Shown: in pieces, positions 8,233-17,493 of the stretch
How positions within the stretch are numbered: position 1 is the stretch's first letter
Layout: each line of letters opens with the position of its first letter
Origin: a virus
IMG/VR virus record: IMGVR_UViG_3300009605_000039
Location: 1 to 42,468 of that record
Length of the DNA stretch: 42,468 nt
Reading direction: 5' to 3' (one strand)
Position numbers and translations under genes: made by a program
The notes under the pieces: generated by a model
What the model was told of the DNA's origin: nothing
Seen by the model: the letters and a program-made list of their open reading frames with translations, nothing else
The model's database searches: none

Positions 8233-10989
8233 TTACGGCACTCCTCTTGGAGGCAGCGGCGGGGGAGTTTCCCCCTGGTCAAGCCCACGAAGTTGAGCAG
8301 GCGTTTGCAAAAGTTCTTGCCATTCCATGCCCCCCACAGGCTGATTAGACACTGACAGCGCCCGCTCATCATACAAGTCTAGCTCAGACATACCCCTACC
8401 CGCAGGAACTGTTGCCCTCCCAGCAATTTCTGAAATTGCAGCAGGTATATTTTGCGACGCTCTTGATGGAAGTGTTGGCGCACCGGGTTCCCTAAAGGGT
8501 ATATTAGGGTCTATTACCCCAGGATACCGTTGGCGTGGTAATGGTCCCGGTGCTTCAAGAGCAAGAGTAGCAGGGTTATACATATTAAAAAGACGAGAGT
8601 CGCTTCTGGCTAATGCCTGTAGCGCAGCACCTCTCCATACATGCCCCTTAACAAATGCCTCTCTTTGCCCAAAGCGGCGAAAGGTATATCGAGCAGCGTT
8701 CTCAAATCCTGGATCACCAGCCCTTTTTGGGAGCGCCGTAAGAGTGGCCGTATCAAATGCCGTTGCAAGCCGTTCCATTTGAGCAATCTCTCTAGGGTTA
8801 TAAAGAATCTCCATAATAGATTTGTCTCTATGCAGAGCCGTATAAAGGTTTTCGCTAAATTTATCTGCCCCAACAAAATCACCTCTCTTAGTCAAAGCAA
8901 GGCGCATAAGCCCAGCCTCTTTAAGCCCATTCCAGACGGGGCTGTTTTCACCCGCCGTACTTTTAATGTGCATTAATCCACTAATAGACTTTGTTTTAAA
9001 ACCCGCCGCAGATGCACCAAAAATATATTGAAGACCTGCCTCTGGCGAATCAGCATTTAAAACATTAAACGTAACAGCAGCGCCACTTGATCGGCTTTGC
9101 TTTGTTGAACCAAATTTTTGAAAATAATCTTCAGCCGTCTTTCTTGAGTTTTTTAGTAGACTAAGCACGGTTTCATCTCCCGTAAAAAGCCCTTGCGTAA
9201 TCGTGTCATCTATCCAGTTGTCGTAAGCCTTTATAAGCGCCCCTATTGCCAAATGCTCTTCGCCGCCCAATTTTGACTCCTGCTGAAGTTTTCGTAGTCC
9301 TACTCTTGTTTGGGTTAATGAACTGTCTAGTTGGTTAGCTTGTGCCGTTAATGATATTGGCCCCCTTTTGGTTTGAAGCGCATCAAGCCACGCCTGCCCT
9401 AAAGGGACGTTATCATCCATAAGCTGTTGATATATGCCTTTAAAATCTACAGGCTTGTCGTCCAAATAGCCTGTTATTAAATTTTTAGCCCGAATGTAAT
9501 TTCCCGCTCCAGGCATTCCTGAAATAAGTAACGCTGCGGTATCTTCTTCTTCCACTTGCCTAATTATGCTGGGAAGTCTGTCCACAGCCTCTGGACTTAC
9601 ACCAAGGTATCTGCCGTGCAGTTTTAAATATGAGTCATTTACAGCTTCTTTGGCTTCATCTGCCAATTCTCTATACGGAACAGTTACACGCTGCCCTACT
9701 TCTTGCCATTCTCGCGCCGCTGGAAGTCCCGTATATTGTCTTTGCAGCTGATGAATGGCTGCAAGACTTTCTTTAACAGTATCACTCTCAGTTTGTTTGG
9801 CTAGTTTTTGAGCCGTTATTCCTGTGCGGCCTCTATAAGCCGCCTCCATAGCTTGCAACCCTTTTTCTTCATATATAACTTGTGGCGCGGTGCCTGTAAT
9901 ATTGAACTCCGCTAAACCAGCAGCCCTGGCAGCTATTTCTGGACTATCGCCACGTTCCGCATAGTTTGCAAAGACCCTTTTTGCGCTAACGTCCATTGTT
10001 TCAATGTCGATTGGTGTAAAGCCCCCTTGTTCAGCGGCCTTCTTTCCTGCTGGTGTAAATCCACCAGTTTTGGGGTCGATGTAGCGCGGATTATGAAAAA
10101 GTTTTTTTACCATCTCTGGCTTTCCCACTAGGGGTGCGAGCGCGTCAAAAGTAGGCCCCATAATAGAGGTCATAGCAGCTTTCCAAAGATCGGGACTTTG
10201 CTTTCCACCAGCAGTCATATTTACGAAATCTATAGCAAGACTAGTGCCGCCATATTTCAGCATAGACTTAAAAAACGAACCAACTGTTATAACCGCCCTT
10301 GCTGCTCTTACTTGAGGCAAAAATGCCAATGCTTCTGCGCCCAGAACAGCAATGTCTGCCTTAGTAAGGCCGGGAATGTTTGGAAGGAATTTTTTCACGC
10401 CCCCGGTTTCAGGATCAGGCATTGTACCAACAATGTATGGTTTAAAAGTTGGGTCTTGAATACTTGGTTTTAATGGCGCTCCTTTTTTTTGAGGCCTAAA
10501 CGCGGGTGGCATAAATGTTTCAAATGTCGCTTCAGGAAAGGCCTGTTGAATAACCCCTGCCCTATCAGCCGGGTCTGCTGATGTGGCAAGACCTAATTCA
10601 AACATCACATTTTTACCAGTAAAAGTGCGTGATGGATCAGGTCTATCTGTGTAACTAATTTCTGGAAGGTCACGATGCTCTTCCCGAAGGGCTAACGGAC
10701 CCTGGGCTGCCATTGCAACGGCTTTAGGCAGCCCGGCTGCCTTTCGCCCAAACCTTCTCCAAGATTCCCCAACGTCTGACAAACTAGTCAAAGTCGGCTG
10801 AGCTTCCAGTCGATTCAAAGTTGCGATATAACGATCAGCTGCGTCATCCGCCTGTCTTTTTAAATTGGTTATTTTAGCAGGGTCTGCGTTGGCAGCTACT
10901 GCTGAATTATACTGTTTTCTTGCGTTCTTAAATATTAACCCCTGGTCTTCTAACATTTGTGAAGTGGCGCTAATTCTAGGTACTGCCAT
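8233..10989 (-). CDS. Large internal-virion-like protein
   Basis: The 918-residue protein starts ISATSQMLEDQGLIFKNARK and is mostly helical, with coiled-coil stretches near the N-terminus and in the middle (ELADEAKEAVNDSYLKL). A hydrophobic segment lies around residues 210 to 270 (ADIAVLGAEALAFLPQ through ITVGSFFKSMLKYGG). The C-terminal 100 residues are proline-rich. No enzyme motif is visible. Position between two other large virion-type genes and the fibres, size and helical composition fit the ejected internal proteins of podoviruses. It shares one base with the upstream gene (TAATG). Function is inferred from context. Confidence 0.6.
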   Translation of the reverse strand: MAVPRISATSQMLEDQGLIFKNARKQYNSAVAANADPAKITNLKRQADDAADRYIATLNRLEAQPTLTSLSDVGESWRRFGRKAAGLPKAVAMAAQGPLALREEHRDLPEISYTDRPDPSRTFTGKNVMFELGLATSADPADRAGVIQQAFPEATFETFMPPAFRPQKKGAPLKPSIQDPTFKPYIVGTMPDPETGGVKKFLPNIPGLTKADIAVLGAEALAFLPQVRAARAVITVGSFFKSMLKYGGTSLAIDFVNMTAGGKQSPDLWKAAMTSIMGPTFDALAPLVGKPEMVKKLFHNPRYIDPKTGGFTPAGKKAAEQGGFTPIDIETMDVSAKRVFANYAERGDSPEIAARAAGLAEFNITGTAPQVIYEEKGLQAMEAAYRGRTGITAQKLAKQTESDTVKESLAAIHQLQRQYTGLPAAREWQEVGQRVTVPYRELADEAKEAVNDSYLKLHGRYLGVSPEAVDRLPSIIRQVEEEDTAALLISGMPGAGNYIRAKNLITGYLDDKPVDFKGIYQQLMDDNVPLGQAWLDALQTKRGPISLTAQANQLDSSLTQTRVGLRKLQQESKLGGEEHLAIGALIKAYDNWIDDTITQGLFTGDETVLSLLKNSRKTAEDYFQKFGSTKQSRSSGAAVTFNVLNADSPEAGLQYIFGASAAGFKTKSISGLMHIKSTAGENSPVWNGLKEAGLMRLALTKRGDFVGADKFSENLYTALHRDKSIMEILYNPREIAQMERLATAFDTATLTALPKRAGDPGFENAARYTFRRFGQREAFVKGHVWRGAALQALARSDSRLFNMYNPATLALEAPGPLPRQRYPGVIDPNIPFREPGAPTLPSRASQNIPAAISEIAGRATVPAGRGMSELDLYDERALSVSNQPVGGMEWQELLQTPAQLRGLDQGETPPPLPPRGVP

Positions 10990-12665
10990 TACTGCCCCCC
11001 TCCAGGCCCCGAACCAAAGCCGGGGATTTCTCCGCCGATTACCTCTATGTCGTCCTCATTTCCGTTCTCCGGGCGATTGGGATTAAAAGGTGTACCAGCA
11101 AAAGGTGTAGGAGCCCCTTCTGTTGTTTTTTCAGCATAACCGCTTATTTCGTTAAATTCTTCTACCGTCATTACAGAGCCAAGTCTTTGCCTCTCATCCA
11201 CCCAATCCGTATGAAAGTCTAAGGCGTCAAGTTTGCCAGCATTAAGGTCTGCTCTGTTTTCCTTTCTCCATGCATTAGCAAATGAAAGAAAATCGCGTTC
11301 CCGTTGTATTTTTTTCCTAAATATAGCAACAATTAGCTTGTTCGCAGCAGGCGTATTAGTCAGGTTTGCTGGCAGTTGTGTAAACCATCTGCGCTCCGCT
11401 TCAGTTAGTTGAACGTCAGAAATGTCTTCTCTTAGCATAATTCCCAGCCTGTTGGCGGTGTTCTGAGCAACTTCTGCTTCTTCGACTCCCTCGACCTCAA
11501 TTCCAAATAAGGTTTGTGCCGCTTTCTTAATGGTGAGCATAAATTCCGCACCCGTTCCCGTATATGTATTCTCAAGCGAAGCAGAAAGGATGTTGAGCAT
11601 TTCCTCTCTGTCGGCCATTGCAGGCCCTTTCAAAATCAAAGGCTCAATAAGTTTTTTCCATGTGTCGTCGACACTCGCTTCACCGAAATACTCAAAAGTT
11701 ATATTCTGATCGCCTTCTCTCGAAACCCCGAGTACATTAGCGTTTGGATTTTTCCTTTTGTAAGCCGCAATTTCTCTGTTTGTCATCAGTTGCGTAGGAC
11801 CGCCGTTAATGCTGACATTGGTTTGTGACGCATCTGGATCAATTTCGCTTGGCTGACCAAAAAGTTCTACCGTCGCGTCGTGATAAGCCTCTGCTTTGTT
11901 AAAATCACCCATTGCGATTGCGGTAAGCATAGCTTGTGCTACAACGGGGTGGGCAACTTGACCGACAAGATTAAACATAGCCTCCATTTTATCTTGGTCC
12001 TGCTCTGCACCAATATTTATAATACGCTCCACTTCCTCTACAGGAACATCAAATATAGGAGCCAGTTGCTCTGCTTGACTTCGTGCTACCGCAGCCCTTT
12101 GGTCTGGAGCCGCTTGAGCAACTATGCGGGAAGCCGCCGGAAACAATTTTGCTGACGCTTCGGTTCTTTTTAAATTATGATCGAACGCCGCATAATCATC
12201 CTGCGTTTTTTGCCTTGCTGCCGCATCCTTTTTATCTCTAGGCGTGGGCAATCCAAGTCCTGCCGCGACAACATTTCCAACAAGATCGCGCATTCCACCG
12301 GCATAATCCTGATTTATATCCCTTGGGTTTTCTACATAACCTTCAGAAACCGGCCTTTCCAGAGGATTTTCTGGCGTCGCCTCTTCTACACGCATACGAT
12401 TAAATAAATCTCGCGCCTGCGATCCTACGTTAGCGGGTGTAGTGTCCATTGCTGCTACGCCCGTATCCCTCCAGGATGGCTGTCCTGGTGGCGGTGGTGC
12501 CGCTGGCGGCTGGGCCTCCATTAACGCCAAAGGCGAAAGCTGTTGTGGTGTTTGAGCCGCCATATTAAGGCCAGAACCATTTACCGGCACCCCTGGACCT
12601 CCGACACTTCTAGCCATTTCATCGGCATTTAAGATCGGGTTGCCTTGTGAATCTCTTATAGCCAT
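10989..12665 (-). CDS. Internal-virion-like protein, function unknown
   Basis: The 558-residue protein has a Pro/Ala-rich N-terminus (about residues 30 to 70, with AAPPPPGQPSW), a long helical middle (residues about 130 to 480) and an acidic, Gly/Pro-rich C-terminus. No signal peptide, membrane segment or catalytic motif is evident. It lies between the Pro-rich virion protein and the 918-residue protein, so it probably belongs to the same ejected or core-protein set. It is translationally coupled to the next gene by a one-base TAATG overlap. I do not recognise a family. Confidence 0.6.
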   Translation of the reverse strand: MAIRDSQGNPILNADEMARSVGGPGVPVNGSGLNMAAQTPQQLSPLALMEAQPPAAPPPPGQPSWRDTGVAAMDTTPANVGSQARDLFNRMRVEEATPENPLERPVSEGYVENPRDINQDYAGGMRDLVGNVVAAGLGLPTPRDKKDAAARQKTQDDYAAFDHNLKRTEASAKLFPAASRIVAQAAPDQRAAVARSQAEQLAPIFDVPVEEVERIINIGAEQDQDKMEAMFNLVGQVAHPVVAQAMLTAIAMGDFNKAEAYHDATVELFGQPSEIDPDASQTNVSINGGPTQLMTNREIAAYKRKNPNANVLGVSREGDQNITFEYFGEASVDDTWKKLIEPLILKGPAMADREEMLNILSASLENTYTGTGAEFMLTIKKAAQTLFGIEVEGVEEAEVAQNTANRLGIMLREDISDVQLTEAERRWFTQLPANLTNTPAANKLIVAIFRKKIQRERDFLSFANAWRKENRADLNAGKLDALDFHTDWVDERQRLGSVMTVEEFNEISGYAEKTTEGAPTPFAGTPFNPNRPENGNEDDIEVIGGEIPGFGSGPGGGQ

Positions 12666-12708
12666 GACCTACTCCTGAATTCCAATATGTATCTACGCAA
12701 CCCAAGCC

Positions 12709-14934
12709 CTAAAGCGTAACACGGCTATAAGGACCTATGCCTAATGCTTGTGTCTGATCTCTTGGCCCACCAATAGTCGGCAGCGGTTGTAAATTAACTG
12801 GAATGTTAAGATTTCTGGGAATGCCAAGGTCTATGGGGCTACTTGTACGTACATCGTATGGTCTATCTCGATAATCTTTAATCGCCTCGCCTAATTCAAG
12901 GCCAGCCGCTCCATAATTAATTGTGCGCGGATCAAAAGTAGGAAGCGCCGTGCCGCCAGTTGGAAACGACGGAGCGCTACCGCCTGCCGCCCTGGCAAGA
13001 TCAAGTCGTTGAGTTTGTAGGTTTTGCCCCAAAGTTGTTAAGCCCCCAAGAATCCCTAATCTTCTTTGCCTTGCCTGTTCCTCAATATTGGCTTGTGTTG
13101 TCCCAAGTTGTGTTAATGCTTGCACTTGTGGATACCTTGCCTGTGCTGCGGCTTGACCATATGACAAAGGAATGTTGAGCTTTAGCTGTGCTTCTTGTCC
13201 GGCAAGCTCTCTGCTTACATCTCCCATCTGCCGCTGATATTCTGCAACAATACGCCCCGCCCTATCTAAATTCGCTGTATCTCCAGGGCGAAGTCCAAGG
13301 GAGGGAGCTATTTCGTCAAAAACGGCCCTCAAGCCTTCTGCGCGATCCCTTTCAGCGCTTGTCTGAGCCCTAGCTCTTGCGGAATCAATGGCAGCTTCAA
13401 TCTGTTGATTTTGCTGCGGAGTTAGCTGAAAGCCACGCTCAAGTTGAGTAAGGCCCGTTGTAATAAACCCTATAGCGTTATTTAGCGTCTGCGTTGATGT
13501 TCCTGGACCAGCCCCCGCCCTGGGAAGCGTTGGAACGCCTGCCGGTGCTGCATAAGCAGGTCTTGCAAACTGAGGCTGCTCAAAGCCCGTGATACCAGCC
13601 GTATCCATTGGCGGTTGCATTGGCGGTCCCATTTCCTGACCCATTCTTTCTCGGAAAGCCCCTGCGGTTTCTCCAGGAGCAGGAGCTTGTGATGGGTATT
13701 GCCTGCCAATCTCATCAAATTCCATGCGCCGCTGGACTGAAGCTCTTTCCACCTCGGCGGAGTAATCCTCCGCTTCCAACGCCTCACGCCGCCTTTGGCG
13801 AAATTCTGCCGGGGATTCATCTGGGTCACGAACAAGCCCAAGCCGCTCATCTTGCCTGCGTCTACGCTCTGCGGGAGATAATGCAGGCTCAATTACAGGT
13901 GTAGGCTCTATCGGAGCCATAGGAGCATCTTGAGAAGGAGCAAGGCCAATAGGCGAAGGCGCTGGTTGAGGCATTGGTGCTGCTTGAGGGGGGCTACCTC
14001 TTACCCAACCAGGAGGGGGTGCATAACCGCCACTAGGAGCCGTCCAGCTTTCCCCGGTCGTTGGATTGTAAAACGGCACTTGGGCCATAGTAGCCATACC
14101 GGAAGGAGGGGTAAATCCAGGGGGCGGCGGTGGCGGCATACCCCTTGACGGTGCTGGTGGAGCAAGGCCAATGGGTGAGGGAGCTGGTGCAGGTACAGGT
14201 GCAGCTACAGGCTGAGTGGCTGCCAAATCAAGTGGGGTAGGTGCCACTTGAGGGGGTGATGGCGGTAATGGAGGTCTTCCGCCAAAAGGAGCGCCCGGCT
14301 GTCTTATCGGTGGTGGGCGGCGTAACTGACCTGCTTCAAATGCCCGCTGCCGGGCCATAATGTCTTCTTGTGTAAGCGTTCCATCACGCTGACGCCGCAT
14401 GAAGTCCCCAATGCCAATTTCCCTCTCTTCTGGCGGGGGTGGCGGTGGTGGTCGCTGCCCAGGTAAAGGCGCTGCGGTTCTTTGAAATTGGGAAAGGCTT
14501 GGTGTTTGGCCGGGACCAGCCTGGGTCATTCCTGAAACATTTAATTGCGGGTAATTTGTTTTAAGCTCCTGGAGCCACATATCACCTACATAAGCAAGTG
14601 GTTCTTGTATGCCTGTAGCATAATCCGCTTGAGTAGCCGCCCCCCTGCTTAAAACATCATATTGAAGGTCAGCCAGCTTCATTTGTTGATTAAAATAGAG
14701 CCTTTGCTCCGGCGTCATCGTTCTGGCTTTTTCGTTTTCTCTAATCTGAGCCTGCTGCATAGACTTAGCGGTTTTCGAGGCACCTTTTTGCGCTAGCAAA
14801 GCACCGCCCGCTGTTGCTGCGCCAGCAGCGCCAGAAAGAAGAGCCCCAGTAGTGCCTAGAGCCGCAAGGCCCCCTGCCGCTGCCGCACCTGAAGCGACGC
14901 CAGCTAATGCTCCTGCTGCAACTGCGAAAGGCAT
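12709..14934 (-). CDS. Proline-rich internal virion / DNA-ejection-like protein
   Basis: I chose the ATG that overlaps the cupin stop (TGATG) and has GGGAGA upstream; an earlier in-frame start would only extend it into the cupin gene. The 741-residue protein starts with an Ala/Gly-rich hydrophobic region (about 5 to 48: AVAAGALAGVASGAAAAGGL onward) able to enter a membrane, then a helical stretch. Residues about 140 to 350 are extremely proline-rich (PPPPPPP runs and two copies of PAPSPIGLAP), followed by charged helices and glutamine-rich coils. A membrane-active start plus long helices fits an ejection protein. The upstream dioxygenase and cupin genes raise the question of modified residues in the Pro-rich part. 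Confidence 0.65.
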   Translation of the reverse strand: MPFAVAAGALAGVASGAAAAGGLAALGTTGALLSGAAGAATAGGALLAQKGASKTAKSMQQAQIRENEKARTMTPEQRLYFNQQMKLADLQYDVLSRGAATQADYATGIQEPLAYVGDMWLQELKTNYPQLNVSGMTQAGPGQTPSLSQFQRTAAPLPGQRPPPPPPPEEREIGIGDFMRRQRDGTLTQEDIMARQRAFEAGQLRRPPPIRQPGAPFGGRPPLPPSPPQVAPTPLDLAATQPVAAPVPAPAPSPIGLAPPAPSRGMPPPPPPGFTPPSGMATMAQVPFYNPTTGESWTAPSGGYAPPPGWVRGSPPQAAPMPQPAPSPIGLAPSQDAPMAPIEPTPVIEPALSPAERRRRQDERLGLVRDPDESPAEFRQRRREALEAEDYSAEVERASVQRRMEFDEIGRQYPSQAPAPGETAGAFRERMGQEMGPPMQPPMDTAGITGFEQPQFARPAYAAPAGVPTLPRAGAGPGTSTQTLNNAIGFITTGLTQLERGFQLTPQQNQQIEAAIDSARARAQTSAERDRAEGLRAVFDEIAPSLGLRPGDTANLDRAGRIVAEYQRQMGDVSRELAGQEAQLKLNIPLSYGQAAAQARYPQVQALTQLGTTQANIEEQARQRRLGILGGLTTLGQNLQTQRLDLARAAGGSAPSFPTGGTALPTFDPRTINYGAAGLELGEAIKDYRDRPYDVRTSSPIDLGIPRNLNIPVNLQPLPTIGGPRDQTQALGIGPYSRVTL

Positions 14935-15332
14935 CAGACTTCTCCCTTTACAATGTGGTGTTCTTCCAAAATTTGAACATCTCCCTGCCGAGCAACATTG
15001 TGAATGCAATATATCACAGTCTCGTCCTCAAGGGATAGGAAGGTGTGTTTTACACCTGCTTTAATCTCTATGCCCTTTGGGGCAACGTAATCACCTATTT
15101 CCACGCCATCTGCCCACGCTCTTACTGATCCGGTGGCAAGTAAAGAAACGTGGTCGTATTGGTGTGAGTGCTGTGGAACGACAGTTCCCGCATCAGGAAT
15201 GTGCATTTCCTTAATAAACACGCCGTCAGAGGTGTAAACCTCTATTCCATAAGGCTGATTAGGATGAGCCACAGGGTCGTCCCCACAAAGCCCGCACCCG
15301 TTTTCTACACATGGGTTTCGTGGGTCTGTCAT
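14934..15332 (-). CDS. Cupin-domain protein
   Basis: The 132-residue protein is one small cupin barrel. Motif 1 is G49 followed by H55-x-H57 and H61 before G68; motif 2 has AGVKH with H96. H55, H57, H61 and H96 could bind a metal, with His replacing the usual Glu. The N-terminus carries a cysteine cluster (C8, C13, C16) that could hold a metal or Fe-S site. Its ATG overlaps the stop of the dioxygenase gene (ATGA), and its own stop overlaps the next start. A small-molecule-binding or dioxygenase-type role is possible; no substrate can be named. It is unusual inside a virion-gene operon. Confidence 0.75.
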   Translation of the reverse strand: MTDPRNPCVENGCGLCGDDPVAHPNQPYGIEVYTSDGVFIKEMHIPDAGTVVPQHSHQYDHVSLLATGSVRAWADGVEIGDYVAPKGIEIKAGVKHTFLSLEDETVIYCIHNVARQGDVQILEEHHIVKGEV

Positions 15333-15919
15333 TGCGGCCTCCGCTCAATCATATCAGTACGAATACAGATAATAAGCGTCGTTTTGTTAGAGTCGCTATT
15401 ATTTTCTACCCAATGAAGTTTTCTATTATCGAAAAGATACAAGTCTCCAGGCTTGGGCTCTATTTTTTGTTCTACACCCTCATGCTCACATCCAAACACC
15501 GCTCCAGGAGAATTTTCTAAAGAAACATAAAACTTTTCATAATAGTCAACATGCCAAGAATCATCTTTATGCGCTTTTATCTTTCCGCCAGGAGGGATGC
15601 GGGTAATTAAAACCGCACCTATCATTTCGCCGCGAACAGCAGCCATAATGTTAAAAACGATTGGCTTTAATTCAGTAAGAATATCCCAAGAATTATACCA
15701 AATAGGAACGTGCCTATCATTAAAGGTGGAATAGTCTCCGCTTTCTTCGTGAGGGGCTACATTATTATATCTTACCCATATATCTGACATTTCCCCATGC
15801 GCTGTTTGAGGAGCCGTTTTGCGCCTAGTGTGGGCGTCCCACAATTCAGGGTGCTGGGCAATTTGCTCCAGCAAGGGGGCTACATTTATATCTTCATAGA
15901 GTTTTTGAAAGTGTTCCAT
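15329..15919 (-). CDS. 2-oxoglutarate/Fe(II) dioxygenase, aspartyl/asparaginyl beta-hydroxylase-like
   Basis: The 196-residue protein has the AspH-type double-stranded beta-helix core: ITRIPPGGKIKAHKDD gives H117-x-D119, and FDNRKLHWVENNSD gives the distal H169, the Fe(II) triad. K179 or R187 (TLIICIRTD) could bind the 2-oxoglutarate carboxylate. Known relatives hydroxylate Asp, Asn or Pro side chains in proteins. The ATG overlaps the tail-protein stop (TGATG), and its stop overlaps the cupin start, so it belongs to the structural operon. The target is not shown; a virion protein encoded alongside is the simplest guess. Confidence 0.82.
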   Translation of the reverse strand: MEHFQKLYEDINVAPLLEQIAQHPELWDAHTRRKTAPQTAHGEMSDIWVRYNNVAPHEESGDYSTFNDRHVPIWYNSWDILTELKPIVFNIMAAVRGEMIGAVLITRIPPGGKIKAHKDDSWHVDYYEKFYVSLENSPGAVFGCEHEGVEQKIEPKPGDLYLFDNRKLHWVENNSDSNKTTLIICIRTDMIERRPQ

Positions 15920-17493
15920 CACGCCTCAAAACTTTCTCCGCCTGGAGTAATTAGGGCGTTAATAGAATGAATCTCGACATCTTCATTAAAAATATTATTC
16001 GCAATATCGAACTGAATAGCTCTGAACTCCCCGCCTGTCTCAGCACGGAAAAAATTATCGCCATAGCCGGGAACACCAAGAGTATCTGTTCCGAGAATAA
16101 AAGTTCCCAATTTTACGCCCGGAGATGTCGTTGAAACATTCTCTGTTTGTCTTGTGGCTCCATCGCGCCGCCAGCCAAAAACAACAGTCCCGTCAGTTCT
16201 GGGGTTAAAAACCAACGCGCCCCCGCTAAACTGCTTCATCATTTCTGGGAGTTCGTACTGGAGAAACGGCGTGGCGACTGACATAGAAATGCTTTCTGTG
16301 CCGTCCACATTTCTATTCTCCTGCCCAAGAGTGCGGAGAAAGCCATCATCACATCCAGCAAGAATATTCGTTAGCCCTGTACTAGCGTTATACCCTTCAG
16401 CTAACGAGTGAACATTATCGAGCTTGCTCCATTGCGCCCAACGTCCTGGTTGAAAACGATAATCATACATTAGAACCATATTAGGTGTTGAACTGGCTCC
16501 TGTTGGAATAGCAAATAGGAGTAGGCTGTGTTTTTGCCAATTTACGGTTCTAGCAACATTCATTTTATCAAGGTTGGCGTTTTCTCTCAGCCAATTAGCA
16601 ATTGGGTTTGTAAGAGCTGAGTGTTCAAAATCCCCATATTTCTCAGTAGCCGAGAGCGTATGAACTTCTCCTCCCTGCCAAGTAAAAGCGACATCATTCA
16701 TATAATGAGTGATTGTATTGTGCGCTACGCAGCCTATTCCCTTAGCAAAAGGGCGACGGGCAAAGGCGTCTGATCCTGTAGGGGCAGAGCCTTCGATAAA
16801 ATGAATGGAGCCTTTATAGGGGCCTTTGAATACATATAGCCTATCTTGGAACGACACAATTCCAGTAATCCTGTCACCATCATCAGGATCAATCGTAATG
16901 CTCCCACTTCCGGCACTAGCCCAATCGGCAGGATCGTTATTTACAGAATAGTAGAGGGTGGAAGGATTGGCTTTAACTCCAGCAGCCCAACACTTTTGTC
17001 TGTGAACTGTAGAAAAGGCAAACCTCGGAGGCGATCCCGCAAGGTTTTGCGCTGTGCTTCCATCCCAAGACTTCGGCACTTCGTTTTCGTTTGACATGAT
17101 GAGAAGGTCTTCAAAGACCGTATAATCAGGGGTCGAGCCAGCGGTCATGCTGGTAAAAAGGTCGCTGAAGCTATCGTCTGCATCGTCTTTTTTAATCTTC
17201 GTTCCAACGTGCATAACCCTGTGTTGAGCAGGAGTTCCGCTTGTGCCGGTAAGCCAAAGATCATAAATCCCTGTAATAGCGGCACTACTTTCTAATGCGC
17301 TCGCAAAGTTCTTCGTCATTCCTTCTATCTTGTGAGGCCCGCCATCAAGTTCGTAATAGCAATTCTCCGCCGCATTGAGCCACGGAAGCTCAACCCTGTT
17401 TCCTTGAATGGGAACATAAGCCGTAAAGCCAAAATCAGTGGCCCACCCTCCCCCAAAGGTGTGTACGAGGAATTTGCTACTACGCTTTGCCAC
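15919..17493 (-). CDS. Tail protein, P22 gp10-like beta-propeller / nozzle
   Basis: The 524-residue protein opens MAKRSSKFLVHTFGGGWATD and has repeated beta-propeller-like strands: YTVFEDLLIMSNENEVPKSW, GIVSFQDRLYVFKG, NDVAFTWQGGEVHTL and RWAQWSKLDNVHSLAEG. This order resembles phage stabilisation or nozzle proteins of P22-like and T7-like podoviruses, which plug the tail below the adaptor ring. It directly follows the adaptor gene with a one-base overlap (TAATG). Assignment rests on fold-like repeats, size and context, not on a short signature. Confidence 0.65.
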   Translation of the reverse strand: MAKRSSKFLVHTFGGGWATDFGFTAYVPIQGNRVELPWLNAAENCYYELDGGPHKIEGMTKNFASALESSAAITGIYDLWLTGTSGTPAQHRVMHVGTKIKKDDADDSFSDLFTSMTAGSTPDYTVFEDLLIMSNENEVPKSWDGSTAQNLAGSPPRFAFSTVHRQKCWAAGVKANPSTLYYSVNNDPADWASAGSGSITIDPDDGDRITGIVSFQDRLYVFKGPYKGSIHFIEGSAPTGSDAFARRPFAKGIGCVAHNTITHYMNDVAFTWQGGEVHTLSATEKYGDFEHSALTNPIANWLRENANLDKMNVARTVNWQKHSLLLFAIPTGASSTPNMVLMYDYRFQPGRWAQWSKLDNVHSLAEGYNASTGLTNILAGCDDGFLRTLGQENRNVDGTESISMSVATPFLQYELPEMMKQFSGGALVFNPRTDGTVVFGWRRDGATRQTENVSTTSPGVKLGTFILGTDTLGVPGYGDNFFRAETGGEFRAIQFDIANNIFNEDVEIHSINALITPGGESFEA

